Assembly (NCBI RefSeq): GCF_040869045.1 | Contig: NC_090321.1 | Span: forward strand, 141,475,689 to 141,539,688 | Direction: 5' to 3' | Length of the DNA stretch: 64,000 nucleotides | Source: Eurosta solidaginis | Lineage: Eukaryota; Arthropoda; Insecta; Diptera; Tephritidae | In this document: positions 22,565 through 34,433 of the stretch, in pieces | How the letters are laid out: each line of letters starts with the position of its first letter | Position numbering within the stretch: position 1 is the stretch's first letter | The notes under the pieces: generated by a model | Told to the model about the DNA's origin: nothing | Seen by the model: only the letters and a program-made list of their open reading frames with translations | The model's database searches: none | Program-made: the position numbers and the translations under genes

Positions 22565-22926
22565 GTTAAGTTAAACGGTTTGATTGAAAACAATACTTAC
22601 ATGAAGTAATAATAATACTAAAAGCTAAAAAATAATTAGGTAGGTCCTAGGTACTAGTTATCACACTCCTTATAAATTTAGGGCGTTGCTCAGACAATTA
22701 AATAAATATGATAGGCATATATAAGAGACCAACTGAACCTTAATCAAGTTATGCTACGCCTCACATTTTTAGAAATTTCACGCGCCCAACGCTTTTATTT
22801 AATTGTCTGAGCAACGCCCTATATTGATGAGGATTGTGATGACTAGTACCTAGGACCTGCCTAATTATTTTCTAGCTTTTAGTATTATTATTACTTCATG
22901 TATGTATTGTTTTCAATAAAACCGTT
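22565..22926. repeat. Inverted repeat (foldback arms) of copy 2
   Basis: Arms of about 140 bp: 'tagggcgttgctcagacaat' at 22678 against 'attgtctgagcaacgcccta' at 22802, and 'taataataatactaaaagct' against its complement. The loop holds 'gaaccttaatcaagttatgc', nearly the loop of copy 1. Confidence 0.85.
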
Positions 22927-23230
22927 ATTTTATTAACTTTAATATTCTGAGTTCATCGCAATACGCTCTAATATGCATACTTGCATACTTGTTTGTGTGT
23001 AGGTATGAGGCGTACAATTCTTTAACTGTGGTATTATTAGATCAACGGGTGTTGGAAATCTTGACAAGGACAAAGCAGAGTGCAGCCTTAAGCCCATAGG
23101 AGTTTTTATGAGGTGATTTTACCTCCATACATATTTGTATAGGTACATATTTCTAACAAAAAATGGTATAAGCGATTTTAGAGAAACGAAATACGGTAGA
23201 ATCGCTGGCTTTTCGGATAAAAGATACGTC

Positions 23231-23550
23231 TAGGTTAGGTTAGGTTGAACTTGTCGGTTCATGAGGGCCTTACAAATATTGAGTCCTTAGTGTTACCACA
23301 AGTTGTTTTAACGACTAAACTGAAAAACCCTCTCAAAAACCAGGACCTATGTTATAAAATAACTCTGCCCTCTTGGCAAACACTAAAAGCTTTCTAGAAC
23401 CTATGCTACTTGCTGTTTTTAGATCTGACAACTGAATAACTCCTAAAAGCGGAAGTCAGCCTGAAAATCGCAGGACACGAGCACAAAATGTGCTCGATCG
23501 TTTCCTCCTCCGACCCGCACTTCCTACATTTGCTATCACTGAACAAGGCA
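23231..23550 (-). mobile_element. LINE A family, 5'-truncated 3' end
   Basis: Starting with plus-strand TAGGTTAGGTTAGGTTG, this matches 7486-7800 of LINE A with substitutions: 'tgctcgatcgtttcctcctc', 'acccgcacttcctaca' and 'gctatcactga' are shared. It encodes the last residues of the RNase H/CCHC region (CRKCGSEEETIEHILCSC, in the 23406-23795 frame). The match stops near 23550, as in a 5'-truncated insertion. Confidence 0.8.
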
Positions 23551-23610
23551 CACCTAATTATAAGGTAATTATAGTCCATATAGTGTCTGAATACAAAAAA
23601 ATACTTGTCG

Positions 23611-23802
23611 TGATTTACCTCTGAGGAGAGTTGGGTCGAGCTTCTCTTCCAAATCCATGTGTCGTTCTCCTGTTTTATCTTTCCTACAAATCGGCGGGAC
23701 AGGACTTTCAAATCATTGCCGTGGGCGACCCGCTTTTCTAATTGAAAAAACTTCTTTCTAAATTTTATTGTTGGTTTTTCCGAGCCTAGGACCATCGGTA
23801 GG
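23611..23802 (-). mobile_element. tRNA-derived SINE, internally deleted copy
   Basis: 'gagcttctcttccaa', 'ttcctacaaatcggcgggac', 'gggcgacccgcttttctaat' and 'gaaaaaacttctttctaaat' follow the order of the complete SINE at 45578-45941, but the middle of the body is missing and the tRNA-like head is only partly kept. Confidence 0.65.
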
Positions 23803-25104
23803 CACCTTTACATGGCCATCAGTTTTCTACGTAAGCGTGTCTCTCACACTCTATTACAATCTTACATATGCATATCACCTCGCAGATAATGTTAAGTTGC
23901 AAAGTGCATATTTTATGTTGTCAGCCTTTGACAAAATGAAATCCGCCTTAAAAAAATAAAAAAAATTTCGGTGGGTTGCTTCACAAATCCGCATACATAC
24001 ATTCGTATAAAGTGTGTAACTAACTTTCTCATCAGCAGGACACTGAAGATTAAGATATAACTATGGGAGCAGATAAATTAAGCTGCAATCATGAGAATTT
24101 TATAAAATTAACAGAGTTGCAAATCATTTTCCAGATTCAATGATGCTCGGTTCAGTGGGTTTTTTATCTGCATATTCAATTTCATATAAGTAAGTAAGAT
24201 ATTGGAATACTGTGCTCAAACATTCAAAAAAAAAGTGACATAACACGGTATTTAGGTCATAAGAAAACGATGAAGAAATTTGTTTGATTTCTCCCTATCA
24301 ACTGGAATTATTTTTCATTCAAAAATATGTGTCTTATTTTCTTTAGCAGCAAAATTTGAATTTTAGACAATTTCTGTTATCCTTAGACCTACGGTCGAGT
24401 GAAAAACAACGAGAAAAGCTGTTTTTGAAAGACATGGCTCAATATGTAGTGAAACTAAAAGCATGAAAGTTCTCCAAATCAAATTTGACAAGGGATGACA
24501 GAAAATCGTTCCAATACATCAATTATCCACCCTGTCGAAAAATCAGCAAAAAACTAATGAATCAGCTAATAACGCCTGACAGTTTATTACCTTTAACACG
24601 ATCGGACCACTAACAGTTTACAGGTGACGCCCACTGAAAATACATACAACGGATTCAAATATTCAACAAGGAAAATCTGGAATTGAATGTGAAACCAAAA
24701 TTTTCTCAAATTACAATATTGTCAGAATAACAGGTTAGAAAGGTGGGAAGAGGCTTTCTTAAATACGAGTTGGAAATCTTATAAGCCGACAAAGACGAGG
24801 TAAATGCGGAATTATTACCTATATATTTCAGATTGGCAGAGCAATTACCTAGACCTGCCTAAATGGAATGCTTCGACCGTCTAAAGGCTGAAGTCGACCA
24901 GGAACAACAAAAAAATAGAGGTCGAAGAACCGAGCCTTACGATAGTGGCCTTCACCAAGGAAGAAAAATAGAGATTGCAATATCATTAATACCACATGAA
25001 AAACAAGGAAATACTAAACAAAGAAGTGAAAGCACAGGAAGGAAAAAGGTAATAAAAAAGCAATCAACTTAGAAAAAATTAAATTTTTCACAACGAAGGC
25101 GGAC
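23803..25104. other. No recognisable gene
   Basis: AT-rich sequence with a basic open frame at 24863-25072 that shows no known domain. No repeat boundary seen. Confidence 0.35.
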
Positions 25105-25580
25105 AAAGCGATATCATCTGACCAGCTGCCGATACTCCTTTCAGTACAACGATCAGCTAATTGAAAAAAACGGACGTTTATTAATTTCAAAAGAGCTAAC
25201 TGGGAAGACTATACAAACATTCAGACTGGTGACCTACAAGGGTAGCGCGCGTTCCTCAAAGTCATACCTCGAGCTTCGTCACGCTTTATCCCGACCGGTC
25301 GTATACCTGAAATCATACCTAATTTCCCGGCTGAAGCTGCAAACCTAGCAAAAAAACGTGACCTGTCGAGACAACTCGATCCTAGACACCGTCATATTAG
25401 GGATATCAACTTGGATGTCGGTAAACTGTGGCTAACCGTCATATCCGCCAATGATAAAATATCCATCGCCTGTGGCGATAAAACTATTAGACTCGGAGAA
25501 ATGCGTGAGCGCTTTTGCCGGCAATTCGCAATGATACTTTCTTCAGTAGACAAGTCCAGACCTCGCACCGTGGCGCTTTT
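25105..25580 (+). pseudogene. LINE C family relic (endonuclease end to pre-RT linker)
   Basis: Plus-strand pieces match LINE C ORF2 at 41410-42000: 'AISSDQLPILLS' (SDH-type motif reads SDQ), 'KRTFINFKRANWEDY', 'GRIPEIIPNFPAEAANLA', then after a deletion 'DVGKLWLTVISAND' and 'RERFCRQFAMILSSVDK'. Frameshifts separate them. No RT core is present. Confidence 0.75.
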
Positions 25581-26132
25581 TGAGATTTGCAAAAATCATA
25601 ACCTTTGAATCATTCTAGATATTTTACAGATTTAAACTGATCCTGGAAACTAACAAACGAAAAATTCAAAAACAAAATATAAAAGTTGTTCAATAAAGTT
25701 TTATCTAAGCGAAAAATAAAAAAACCAATCAACCTCTTAAAATGTGGCACTACCCACTTGTGATAAAAAGCTTTATTTTAGTAATCGCTTCACCAAATTT
25801 TACCAAACTCGATAGACGTATTTATATCTCTAAAACCTGAGCAATATTCCGAAAGACAAATGCCTAAACTTTAAAAAATATATGTATATATAGCGCTTCA
25901 AAATTCTTAAAATTTTATTAAACTTAAGAAAAATGCAAAAACGAAAATTATGTTATTATAAATTGCTAAATAAACTGTAAATATATCCATTTAATACTTA
26001 AGTACCCTACTGGTATATATATATATGTGTTAGTATTCGTATATCAGTTAGTTTGTTTTTGCAGATTTTGAAGTTTACTTCTATAGCGGCATGCATTTGA
26101 GAAAAACTGTAATGAAATTGGAAGACAACAAC
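25581..26132. other. AT-rich stretch without gene
   Basis: No coding or repeat feature recognised. It precedes the Helentron left junction hairpin. Confidence 0.35.
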
Positions 26133-27051
26133 CATATGAATGTTGTTGTTGCGAAGCGACAACCACACCACACTCATATGATGAATTTCATATCAAATCC
26201 AATATGCGTCGAACCCGACCCCCTCAGAATTTGATGAAATTTTGCATGGGGTTACATCTTACCCACCCAAACACAACCTCATTTTTAGAAATTGCATTTT
26301 CGAAAAATTGTGGGCGTGGCAAGGTATCGAAATATCCGAAAATATTAGAAAAATTACGATAATAGGTACTTTTAAAGTGTGATTACTACGGAATGGCTTT
26401 ACCGATTTCAAAGATCTTCATACCATTAGAAAGGTATTGAAATAAGCTTTCAAAAAAAAATTTTTTAATAAAATTTGAAACTGAAAAAACACTTCAAAGA
26501 TCAAGCGATTTTGAAAAATAAAATTTTATTTTAGAAAGGTCTATTTAATATATATAACATATATGAAAACTAAAATGGGTTTTTTTTTTAATTTTTTTAA
26601 GTAAATGCATCTCTTGGTTACTTTCTCATATTTGGATATCACGCGTAAATTAATCAACCAATTTGAAAAATTGTTATACCGTTAGAAAGGTATTAAAATC
26701 ACCTTTGAGAACATATACTGTAAAGATTCTATATTACACTGAAAGAAAAAAAAATTTTTAATTTTTTTCTAAATTTTTTTTTTCAAACTGGGAAAACACT
26801 TCAAAGGCCAAGCGAATAAAAAAAAAATGTTTCTTGGAAAGGTAGATTTAATATATATAACATATCTGAAAACTAGAAGGGTGTTTTTTTCTTTTTTTTA
26901 AATTTATTTAAGTAAATGCATCTCTTGGTTACTTTCTGATATTTTGATATCACGCGTAAACTAATCAACCGATTTCAAAAATTTTTATACCGTTACAAAG
27001 GTATATTAAAATCACCTTTGAAAAAATACAATGTAAAAAACTTTTATTCCA

Positions 27052-27357
27052 GTGGGGTTCACCCCAGCTAACATCAAAACAACGGCTCGAATACTTCACG
27101 TACAAGGAAAAGGTCGGCGGCTCAATGTACTTGAGAACATGGAGATATACAAGTTAAAAACATTTGACGGCAGGATAATAAACGAACAAACTAACACTAC
27201 CTCTGACGAAATATTTGAACCCTTAAAACTAGTTTACAAAAAACAGCAAAAGCCAGAAGGTACAGCAACCAAACACGTAACAATGAACAAGCAAAAACGA
27301 AAAATTTACCAAACGGCAAAAATCACCGATTTCTACCTACCTCAACCTACCGCTTAG
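27052..27357 (+). pseudogene. C-terminal fragment resembling a Penelope-type GIY-YIG endonuclease
   Basis: The 101-codon frame has 'FTPANIKTTARILHVQGKG' then 'RRLNVLENMEIYKLK' and an 'IINEQTN' block. This resembles what I know of the end of GIY-YIG domains in Penelope-like elements, where a 'LLHxxxKGxxLNxLExxEIYK' pattern carries the late conserved Glu/Asn. The frame opens with a GTG just inside the left arm; the GIY-YIG core and RT are missing. No search could be run, so the family call is an inference. Confidence 0.5.
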
Positions 27358-27561
27358 CTAACAAGTGGTATGTCTAGATACCTACAAAAACAACCCTTGG
27401 AAAAGGTAACAATTCGGACATATCAATACCGCGCACACACACACGCATATTAACGTTACCTACCACGGACACATAGACTGACATTACCTGCCACAGCACC
27501 CATGGACTATAAAAAACAACACAACGGATAGACCCAGACCAGAACGAAACTAGGCATTGAT

Positions 27562-28305
27562 ATGGAATCAACTAATAAATACAGATGTGTGCAGCTATCA
27601 AGAAAATGTTCCTCTCAACTTCGAAGCATTAGCTTAAACGAAGCAGCGCTGATATCTGAGCAGTCTCCGACATTCATCGTTGCCGTATTTGCGAAAGTTG
27701 TCGCTTTAAACTTAAGGATGCTATCAAGATTGCTGATAATCAGCGTTCTACTGAAGCGGAAAGTGAAGAGGCACAAGAAATCTTGACTAGCGGTGAATTG
27801 TATCAAGAATATAGGGAAGTTCCAACATGCAGCAGCTATACTAAATCACTCGAACGCAACGAACTCTTCGACAATATAAATAAGCATGTTATTCCTCATC
27901 TTGGAAGCCATCCATGGCCAATGAAGCGGAAATATTTAGAAAGGGATTCAAACCGCAAAAAAAAAAATACAGCAAATTGCGCAAAGTAATTCGGATTCAC
28001 TTGGAGGTGGTTCACTGTCAACTTTATCAGAAGACCTAAAGAAGATCAAAGCTTACTACGAACAAATTTTGGAGAACATGAAATATCAAATCGAAAACTG
28101 CTCAAATAATTTGGATAAGCAAAAAATATTATCTCTATTACCAAACACCATGACATCTAAGGAAATTAAAGACATTTTTGGGCATGATTTATCTTACGAA
28201 TTGATAAAAATTAGCAAAGATATACCAAAAAATAAAACAAAGTTTTCGGACGTCAAACGCTCTAGCATGGACAGGCGTAGTTTACCTGAACAAACTAGTA
28301 AGTAA
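27562..28305 (+). pseudogene. Unrecognised gene remnant inside the inverted-repeat element
   Basis: Three overlapping frames join into one protein-like track: a Cys cluster (CRICESCRFKLKDA, near 27675), an acidic linker, 'SYTKSLERNELFDNINKHV' near 27838, then 'LKKIKAYYEQILENMKYQI' and 'ILSLLPNTMTSKEIKDIFG' (28040-28200), ending at TAA 28305. The layout (Cys pair, linker, C-terminal helical block that looks helix-turn-helix-like) recalls unnamed proteins found in invertebrate DNA transposons, but I cannot name the family. Two frameshifts and an A-tract (27957-27968) interrupt it. Confidence 0.5.
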
Positions 28306-30512
28306 GCAAATATTCCGAAAGTCAGCAGTATGAGCTGCGCAAAATTGTATATTAAATCTAAATAAATAAAAATAAAAAATTAACTTTATCAAGTGTATGT
28401 CTATTTATTGTGCATGTCTGAAAAATTTGATAATACGATTCTGGTTCGAATCTATTAGAATACTTAGTCATAGTATCTGTATCTGTATAACTTCCAAAGT
28501 ATAGCTAGGTACCATTTTTGTCACACAATAATAGCAAAATAAAAAAAAAGTTAACAAGAGATGGTTTTACTTATACATTTTTTTAAAAGAAAAAAAAACC
28601 ATTCTAGTTTTTATATTAAATCAACCTTTCTAAAAAATTTTTTTTTTAAATCGCTTGGTCTTTGAAGTGTTTTCCCAGTTTGAAAAAAAAATGTAGAAAA
28701 AAATTAAAAAAAAAATTAAAAAAATTTTTTTCAGTGTAATATAGAATCTTTACAGTATATGTTTCCAAAGGTGATTTTAATACCTTTCTAACGGTATAAA
28801 AATTTTTCAAATTGGTTGATTAATTTACGCGTGATATCCAAATATGAGAAAGTAACCAAGAGATGCATTTACTTAAAAAAATTTAAAAAAAACCCCATTT
28901 TAGTTTTCAGATATGTTATATATATTAAATAGACCTTTCTAAAATAAAATTTTATTTTTCAAAATCGCTTTTTCAGTTTTAAATTTTATTTAAAAAAATT
29001 TTTTTTTTCAGTGTACTAAAAATTTGTACAGTGTATTTTTTTGGAAGCTTGTTTCAATACCTTTCTAATGGTATGAATATCTTTGAAATCGGTAAAGCCA
29101 TTCCGTAGTAATCACACTTTAAAAGTACCTATTATCGTCATTTTTCTAATATTTTCGGATATTTCGATACCTTGCCATGCCACGAAAATGCAATTTCTAA
29201 AAATGAGGTTGTGTTTGGGCGGGTAAGATGTAACCCCATGCAAAATTTCATCAAATTCTGAGGGGGTCGGGTTCAAAATGTACGTTTTTTTCAGCCTTTG
29301 ATATGAAATTCTTCATATAGCAAAAGCACCATAGACAATCTTAAGTACGGCAGTTGATATGAAAATAAAAATGTCAAAATGGGTCATGTGGTAAGCGTGC
29401 CAATGAGCACGCAAACGTTGCGGGTTCGACGCTGTATACTGTGTCTATTTTTTTTTTTTTTTAAATTTTTTTTTTTTAAGTATAAAATCACCATTCTTTT
29501 ATTTGAGAGTTTGAAACCACACTCCGGTGCCAGAGAGTTTAAAACAGAGCCGGCCAAAAGTTGCACATTGTGCAATTTGAGTTCGTATTTTCACACAGAC
29601 ACTAACGATGTGCGATCACGATCGTTTGCTTTCGCTTGTCACTCACTAAAATCAACAGTGAATGCAAAAGGAAAAGACCATGCTACTTTTGGGCACATAA
29701 TAAAACAATATGCTGCAAGGTTAAAGTGACTTTTAATACGTTTTAGTTAGTATTATTAAGTTCCTTTGAACATACATATTAATATTGACAATTTAGATAT
29801 TAATAAATTATAATAATTAATTAATTATTAATAAATATTAACAATTTAATATAAGTAACTTTTTATACGTTCTACTCAGTTTTATTAATTTTTATACATT
29901 TTTTTTTATTGAATAACTTTATGTTTTCAAAATATACATTTCTATCTTTACATTTACTTTGTTTTATAGTTCTTTCTTAATGAAAAAGTGATTTTTTTAA
30001 GTAAATTTTGCATTGAAGAAACACCATACCTTCTTTTATAAAAAGTTTTATCTGGCTAGCTCGACCTCCGCGTTCTTAGTTATATGAATATAAGTAAATA
30101 TTGTTAGGATTAGCTTGAAATCAAATAACCAGAGTCCTTTTTAATTTCGAACTTCAAAGTCCACATTTTCTTTTAGCACACTGTGTGGAGATGTCACTCA
30201 ATTTTAACACACACTTATGCAATTGTTTTAGTATTTGTGTGGCCGGGTCTGGTTTAAAAGTTAATTTACCATACTTACATACATATGTAAATACAAATTT
30301 GTGAAATATATATGTACATATGTGCCATTATTTATAAGCAAAATGTTGCATATTTTGTCATTTGAAATTATATGTACTATGTAATATTCTATTCAGTTTA
30401 TTGAATTCAGCGAAGTCGGAGTAAAACGTCATAGAGATCGGGCGCGCTGTGCTTACTGTTTCCAGGTTTTCATAATTTTGTTGGTTACACCATATTGCGT
30501 TTAGGAATCGAT

Positions 30513-33135
30513 ATGCCGCGAAATAGGAACGGGGCTCGTGACCAACGGCGAATGCTAACTAGAAAAACGCCAAAAACTTCAATTGAACTCACACGTGAAT
30601 GTCGTGCACGCCGGAGGACATTAATGAATGTGCTAAACAGTGAACACGGTGGTCGTAAGTACCTTTTTACACAAGTGCATATCGTACGTTCCAAAGTAAA
30701 GATGTGTAAATCAAAATTTTCGTTTTTCGGGTTTTTATGATAAACCTAAATAACTGACTGATGAGTTTGTTCTCTAAATTGCAAAATGATCAAAAGTACG
30801 AAAATTGCGTCTGTGGATACCTTTGAATTTTTTTTTTTTTTTTTTTTTTTTGTAAAGGAGCTCTATGAAAAAAAATAAAAGTTTGAACTCGTTTTCCCAA
30901 AAAATTAAAATTTTGAAATACATCTCTTTACTTTGGAACGAGCGATATGTATTTCGTAATCAATAGTCAAATCTTTCTTATTTGATATTTGTAGTAGTGG
31001 ATATATCACCTGTGCAAGAACATGCTCCCATTGGACATAATGATGTAGTTTATCCTTGTGAGTACTCAAATACTTTTACATAGATATGTATATGTACATA
31101 TGTATCGCTCATTTAATTCAATTGTGTCATAACTCTAAAATTACGATTTTTGAACTAATTGCGAGAAATTGTGCCCAATGATTTGTTGTGTAAACAATTT
31201 TTGGTGATGGTTAAGATAAAAATTAAATAATACTTGTTGACAGCTGAAATGGCTCTTCTAAAAAGCTACATATAGGTACATATGTATTTTGAAAAGTGCC
31301 ACAGCTTAAAATAAATTAGCGACATTTATATGTATGTAAACATCGTTTCGTTCATTGGTCTTAAAACCTTAATTTATAACTCACATTTCAGCTGATCCAC
31401 AAGCGGATATACATAGTCATATTCCGTACTCACATTTTCACCGAAACACAGTTGCCCACAGAGAGTTTCAAAAAAAGTTTTTAGACAATCCATTTGGATA
31501 TGTATGCTCCGTGTGTGATCGAATGTGGTTCAAGTTGGATTTAAAACCACCACGCGCAGAACATGAACAACTTTTAAGTGAAATTATTGAAAATTATAAC
31601 GCCACTGAGAATATTTTACTGTGCAATACGTGTTACATGGCTATCCAAAAAAAAGTTATTCCAACGATGTTTAAATTTAACGGTTTTAAATATCCAAAAA
31701 AGCCAGAGTTTTTACCACCTCTAGATTTAGTTACCGAGAGACTCGTCTCTCCACGAATTCGTTTCATGCAAATAAGGCGGTTGCGACACGTTCATGGGCA
31801 ATACGGAATTTATGGGCAAATAATTAATGTACCCGTCGACGTGAATAATATGGTAAGTCATTTACCTCGAAATATAGATGATCACCATTGCATTAATGTT
31901 CATATCAAGAGGAAGGAAATTCACAAATCAAGCTTTTTATCGGGATTGGTAAATAAAAGAACACTTCGTTTATGGCTTCAATATTTGACGCAAACACCAC
32001 TATTTGTTATGTACGATATTAAAATCGATGAAAGCTTTTTCAATGAAGATAGTATTATTGAAATCAATAGAGAAGAAATAAGTGAAAATATACCACTCGA
32101 AGAAAGTCTAGCTGCGCAGCAACAAACTCTGATGTGGAATGATGATGAGTATTTACGCATTGCACCTGGACAGAATAATCTTCAGAAAAGTATAATTTTT
32201 GATGAACACGCTGAAGAACTCTCCTTTCCATCGATTTACTTAGGTCATTTCCGTAAATTCAGAGAGGGAGTAAACGCTACACAATTTACAATAGCGACTA
32301 GTGAATTAAGGATATCTGACAGAGGGGAGTTACTCCGTATCATTTATTGTACGTTGCTATGAAAATTATGAGGTTAAGAGTCCGTGATTTACTCACTATT
32401 GCTTTCAAGCATGTAGGAAGAAACACCAATATTACACGACAGCAAATTGAATCAGAGGAGTATATAAATAATTGTATAGAAAGTAATTTAGCTTTCTTGC
32501 GATCAATACCAAATTCTCTTTGGTATTGGAAAGAACGCAAACGGGACCTTTTCGCAATGATTCGACAGTTAGGCAAACCTACGATGTTTCTCACGTTGAG
32601 TGCCAATGAAATTGGATGGAAAAATTTAATACAAGTACTATATAAATTAAAGAATAATGGACAAGAACTATCAACGGAGGAGGCTGAGTCATTGGATTAC
32701 ATTTCAAAAACTACGCTTGTAAATGAAGATGCTGTGACTTGTGCAATATATTTCAATAAAATAGTCAATATTATTTTAATATTCTTCAGTTGAAAAAAAA
32801 TAGCCCATTTGGCTCTTTTTATGTAGTCGACTATTTTAAACGAATTGAGTTCCAACATAGGGGTAGCCCCCATGCACATATTTTATTATATATTTTGGAA
32901 CGTCGTAGAGAGTTTGAGTCAGATTTAGACATAAACAAGACCATAGAGATTTGTCGACAACTTTGTCGTGAAGATGACCAAGGGAACGAAAGCGATGAAA
33001 TCCGTGAAGTTGCTACCAGATTTCCAGAGTGCAACCCATTCCAAAAATTGTATGATAATCCAAATTCGAACGTAAACAGTGATTTGCGCTTAGCGACATT
33101 AAATAAACTGGGAGCTATTGCCAAACGAAAAGCAA
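30513..33135 (+). pseudogene. Helentron Rep/helicase gene, 5' exons and Rep domain
   Basis: Phase-consistent exons: 30513-30654 (MPRNRNGARDQRR...), donor GTAAGT; 30995-31057, donor GTGAGT; 31392 onward after TTTCAG. The third opens a CxxC block (CSVCDRMWFK, CNTCYMA) and a Helitron N-terminal helicase-like region. Frameshifts occur near 32322 and 32785. The HUH nickase motif is intact as 'QHRGSPHAHILLY' (His codons 32871 and 32877). The following Rep part with the catalytic tyrosines seems deleted, because the text jumps within about 100 residues to the pre-helicase linker ('MPNEEFYKLMRMSNQKQ'). Rep normally nicks and rejoins DNA during rolling-circle transposition. Confidence 0.8.
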
Positions 33136-34433
33136 ATCTGATGCCAAATGAAGAATTTTATAAACTCATGAGGATGTCAAACCAAAAACAAAAGGAACTT
33201 TTGATGCATGTCATTCACAATCTGCAATTACAAAATCCATCTATGTTGCAAATCTTCTTCATGGGACTTGCCGGGTGCGGAAACACTTTTGTTATTAAAC
33301 TCTTGATGGAAATTTATAACCGATATTCAGAAAGCGATGGCTTTTGCAATGCTTATATAAATTGTGCTTCAACTGGAAAAGCTGCTATTGCTATTGATGG
33401 GACAACGATACACACTGCACTAAAGATAAGTATTTCAAAGTTGCTTCCGCTATCAATTGAAGTAGCACAACAATATAGATCCCTGTTTAAATACGTTCGA
33501 GTATTGATTATCAACGAAACTAATATGATAGGGGCCGAGCTGTTGTCCCAAGTTGATTCCAGATTAAAACAGATCACTGGTAATTTTCAAACAAACTTTG
33601 GAGGTTTGGATCTTATTTTAATTTGCGATTTACGTCAGCTACCACTTGTTCGTGCTACACCGATTTATAAGCAAATCAAGAACCAATTAGCAGGCCCAAA
33701 TTTTTTGGCGGCGGCTAAAATTTTTTGAAATAAATGAAGTGATGCGACAGAGTAATCGAACTTTTTCAACAATATTAACAAAAATTGGTGATGGCCAACT
33801 GTTAGACGAGGAAGAGTTGGAATTAATGGAGTCACGATTTTACTCCGAAGAGGAGGCTGACACAATTTGCCCAAATGGTATACGATTGTTCTTCGATAAT
33901 CATTCAGTTGCTAATTACAATAATAAAATTTTAAACACTGCAATCGAAAAAGTAATTTCCGAAGCAACAGATGTATACATTGGTTGCCAAGGTGTTGAAC
34001 AGCAAACTTTTATGAGGCAAAAATTACACAAAATGTCCGTTATCGATACAGGAGGTTTGCCTTATGAAATTACGTTGGTTATCAATGAACCAATGGGGAG
34101 ATTGGTCGTTTATGGCTGCATTTCGCTGATTCTGCTAAAACTGGTGAAAAAATCAGAAGAAAAGCAGCGGCGTTAATACATAAGTACAATATTTCACAAC
34201 TGGCAGTGCCAATAGACCGAAGAACTTCCTCTATACCATTAACACGCAATAAAACAGTTCTTGTAAAGCGAAACCATTTTCCTCTGGTCTCTGCGTGTGC
34301 GATAACGATTCATAAGTCACAAGGCGGTACATTTGGTGAGATCGTCTACCAGTATGATAAATCACATGCTCAACAGCTACTATACGTCGCAATATCACGA
34401 GTAACATCGATCCAAGGGCTTCATCTTGTCTAA
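33136..34433 (+). pseudogene. Helentron helicase domain (PIF1-like)
   Basis: Walker A reads GLAGCGNTF (33264-33290) with the essential Lys replaced by Asn (codon 33282). Walker B reads LIINETNMI (near 33513), with Asn for Asp. 'CDLRQLPLV' (motif III) and 'SACAITIHKSQGGTFGEIVY' with 'LLYVAISRVTSIQGLHL' (motifs V-VI, 34290-34430) are kept. Frameshifts lie near 33705 and 34105. The altered ATP-binding residues mean an inactive enzyme. PIF1-like helicases unwind DNA behind Rep in Helitrons. Confidence 0.85.

Larger units (their letters stand above)
21552..22926. mobile_element. Tandem-repeat/foldback element, copy 2
   Basis: Same plan as the copy at 3343-4465: AAACGGTTTTATT start, leader with 'ggttggccggctggcacg' and 'acttcccgataagctac', five or more tandem monomers (21687-22260), a 'gtccggtagaagtgacatc' spacer, inverted arms (22565-22705 and 22785-22926), and a closing AATAAAACCGTT. 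It is longer than copy 1 because of the extra monomers. No protein is encoded. Confidence 0.75.
26180..29312. mobile_element. 3.1-kb element with long inverted repeats, nested in the Helentron left end
   Basis: Arms of about 710-730 bp (26180-26890 and 28590-29312) are inverted copies, e.g. 'aaagtgtgattactacggaa' against 'ttccgtagtaatcacacttt'. It is flanked by TCATAT (26174-26179, 29313-29318). The uninterrupted site exists at 35515-35553, where CACTCATAT runs directly into AGCAAAAGCACC. Each arm contains divergent sub-repeats of ~300 bp ('aagtaaatgcatctcttggt' at 26602 and 26910); the left arm has one extra. The interior (27040-28560) carries two gene fragments. Superfamily not identified. 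Confidence 0.75.

Noticed and set aside
23951..24250. CRISPR-like or regularly spaced repeats
   Set aside because: No direct repeats with spacers are present here or elsewhere in the window; the regular arrays seen are minisatellites without unique spacers. CRISPR is not expected in an insect genome.
29379..29729. 116-codon frame in the Helentron left region
   Set aside because: Contains a long Phe/Lys run from a T-tract and no domain; the spliced gene starts at 30513 instead.
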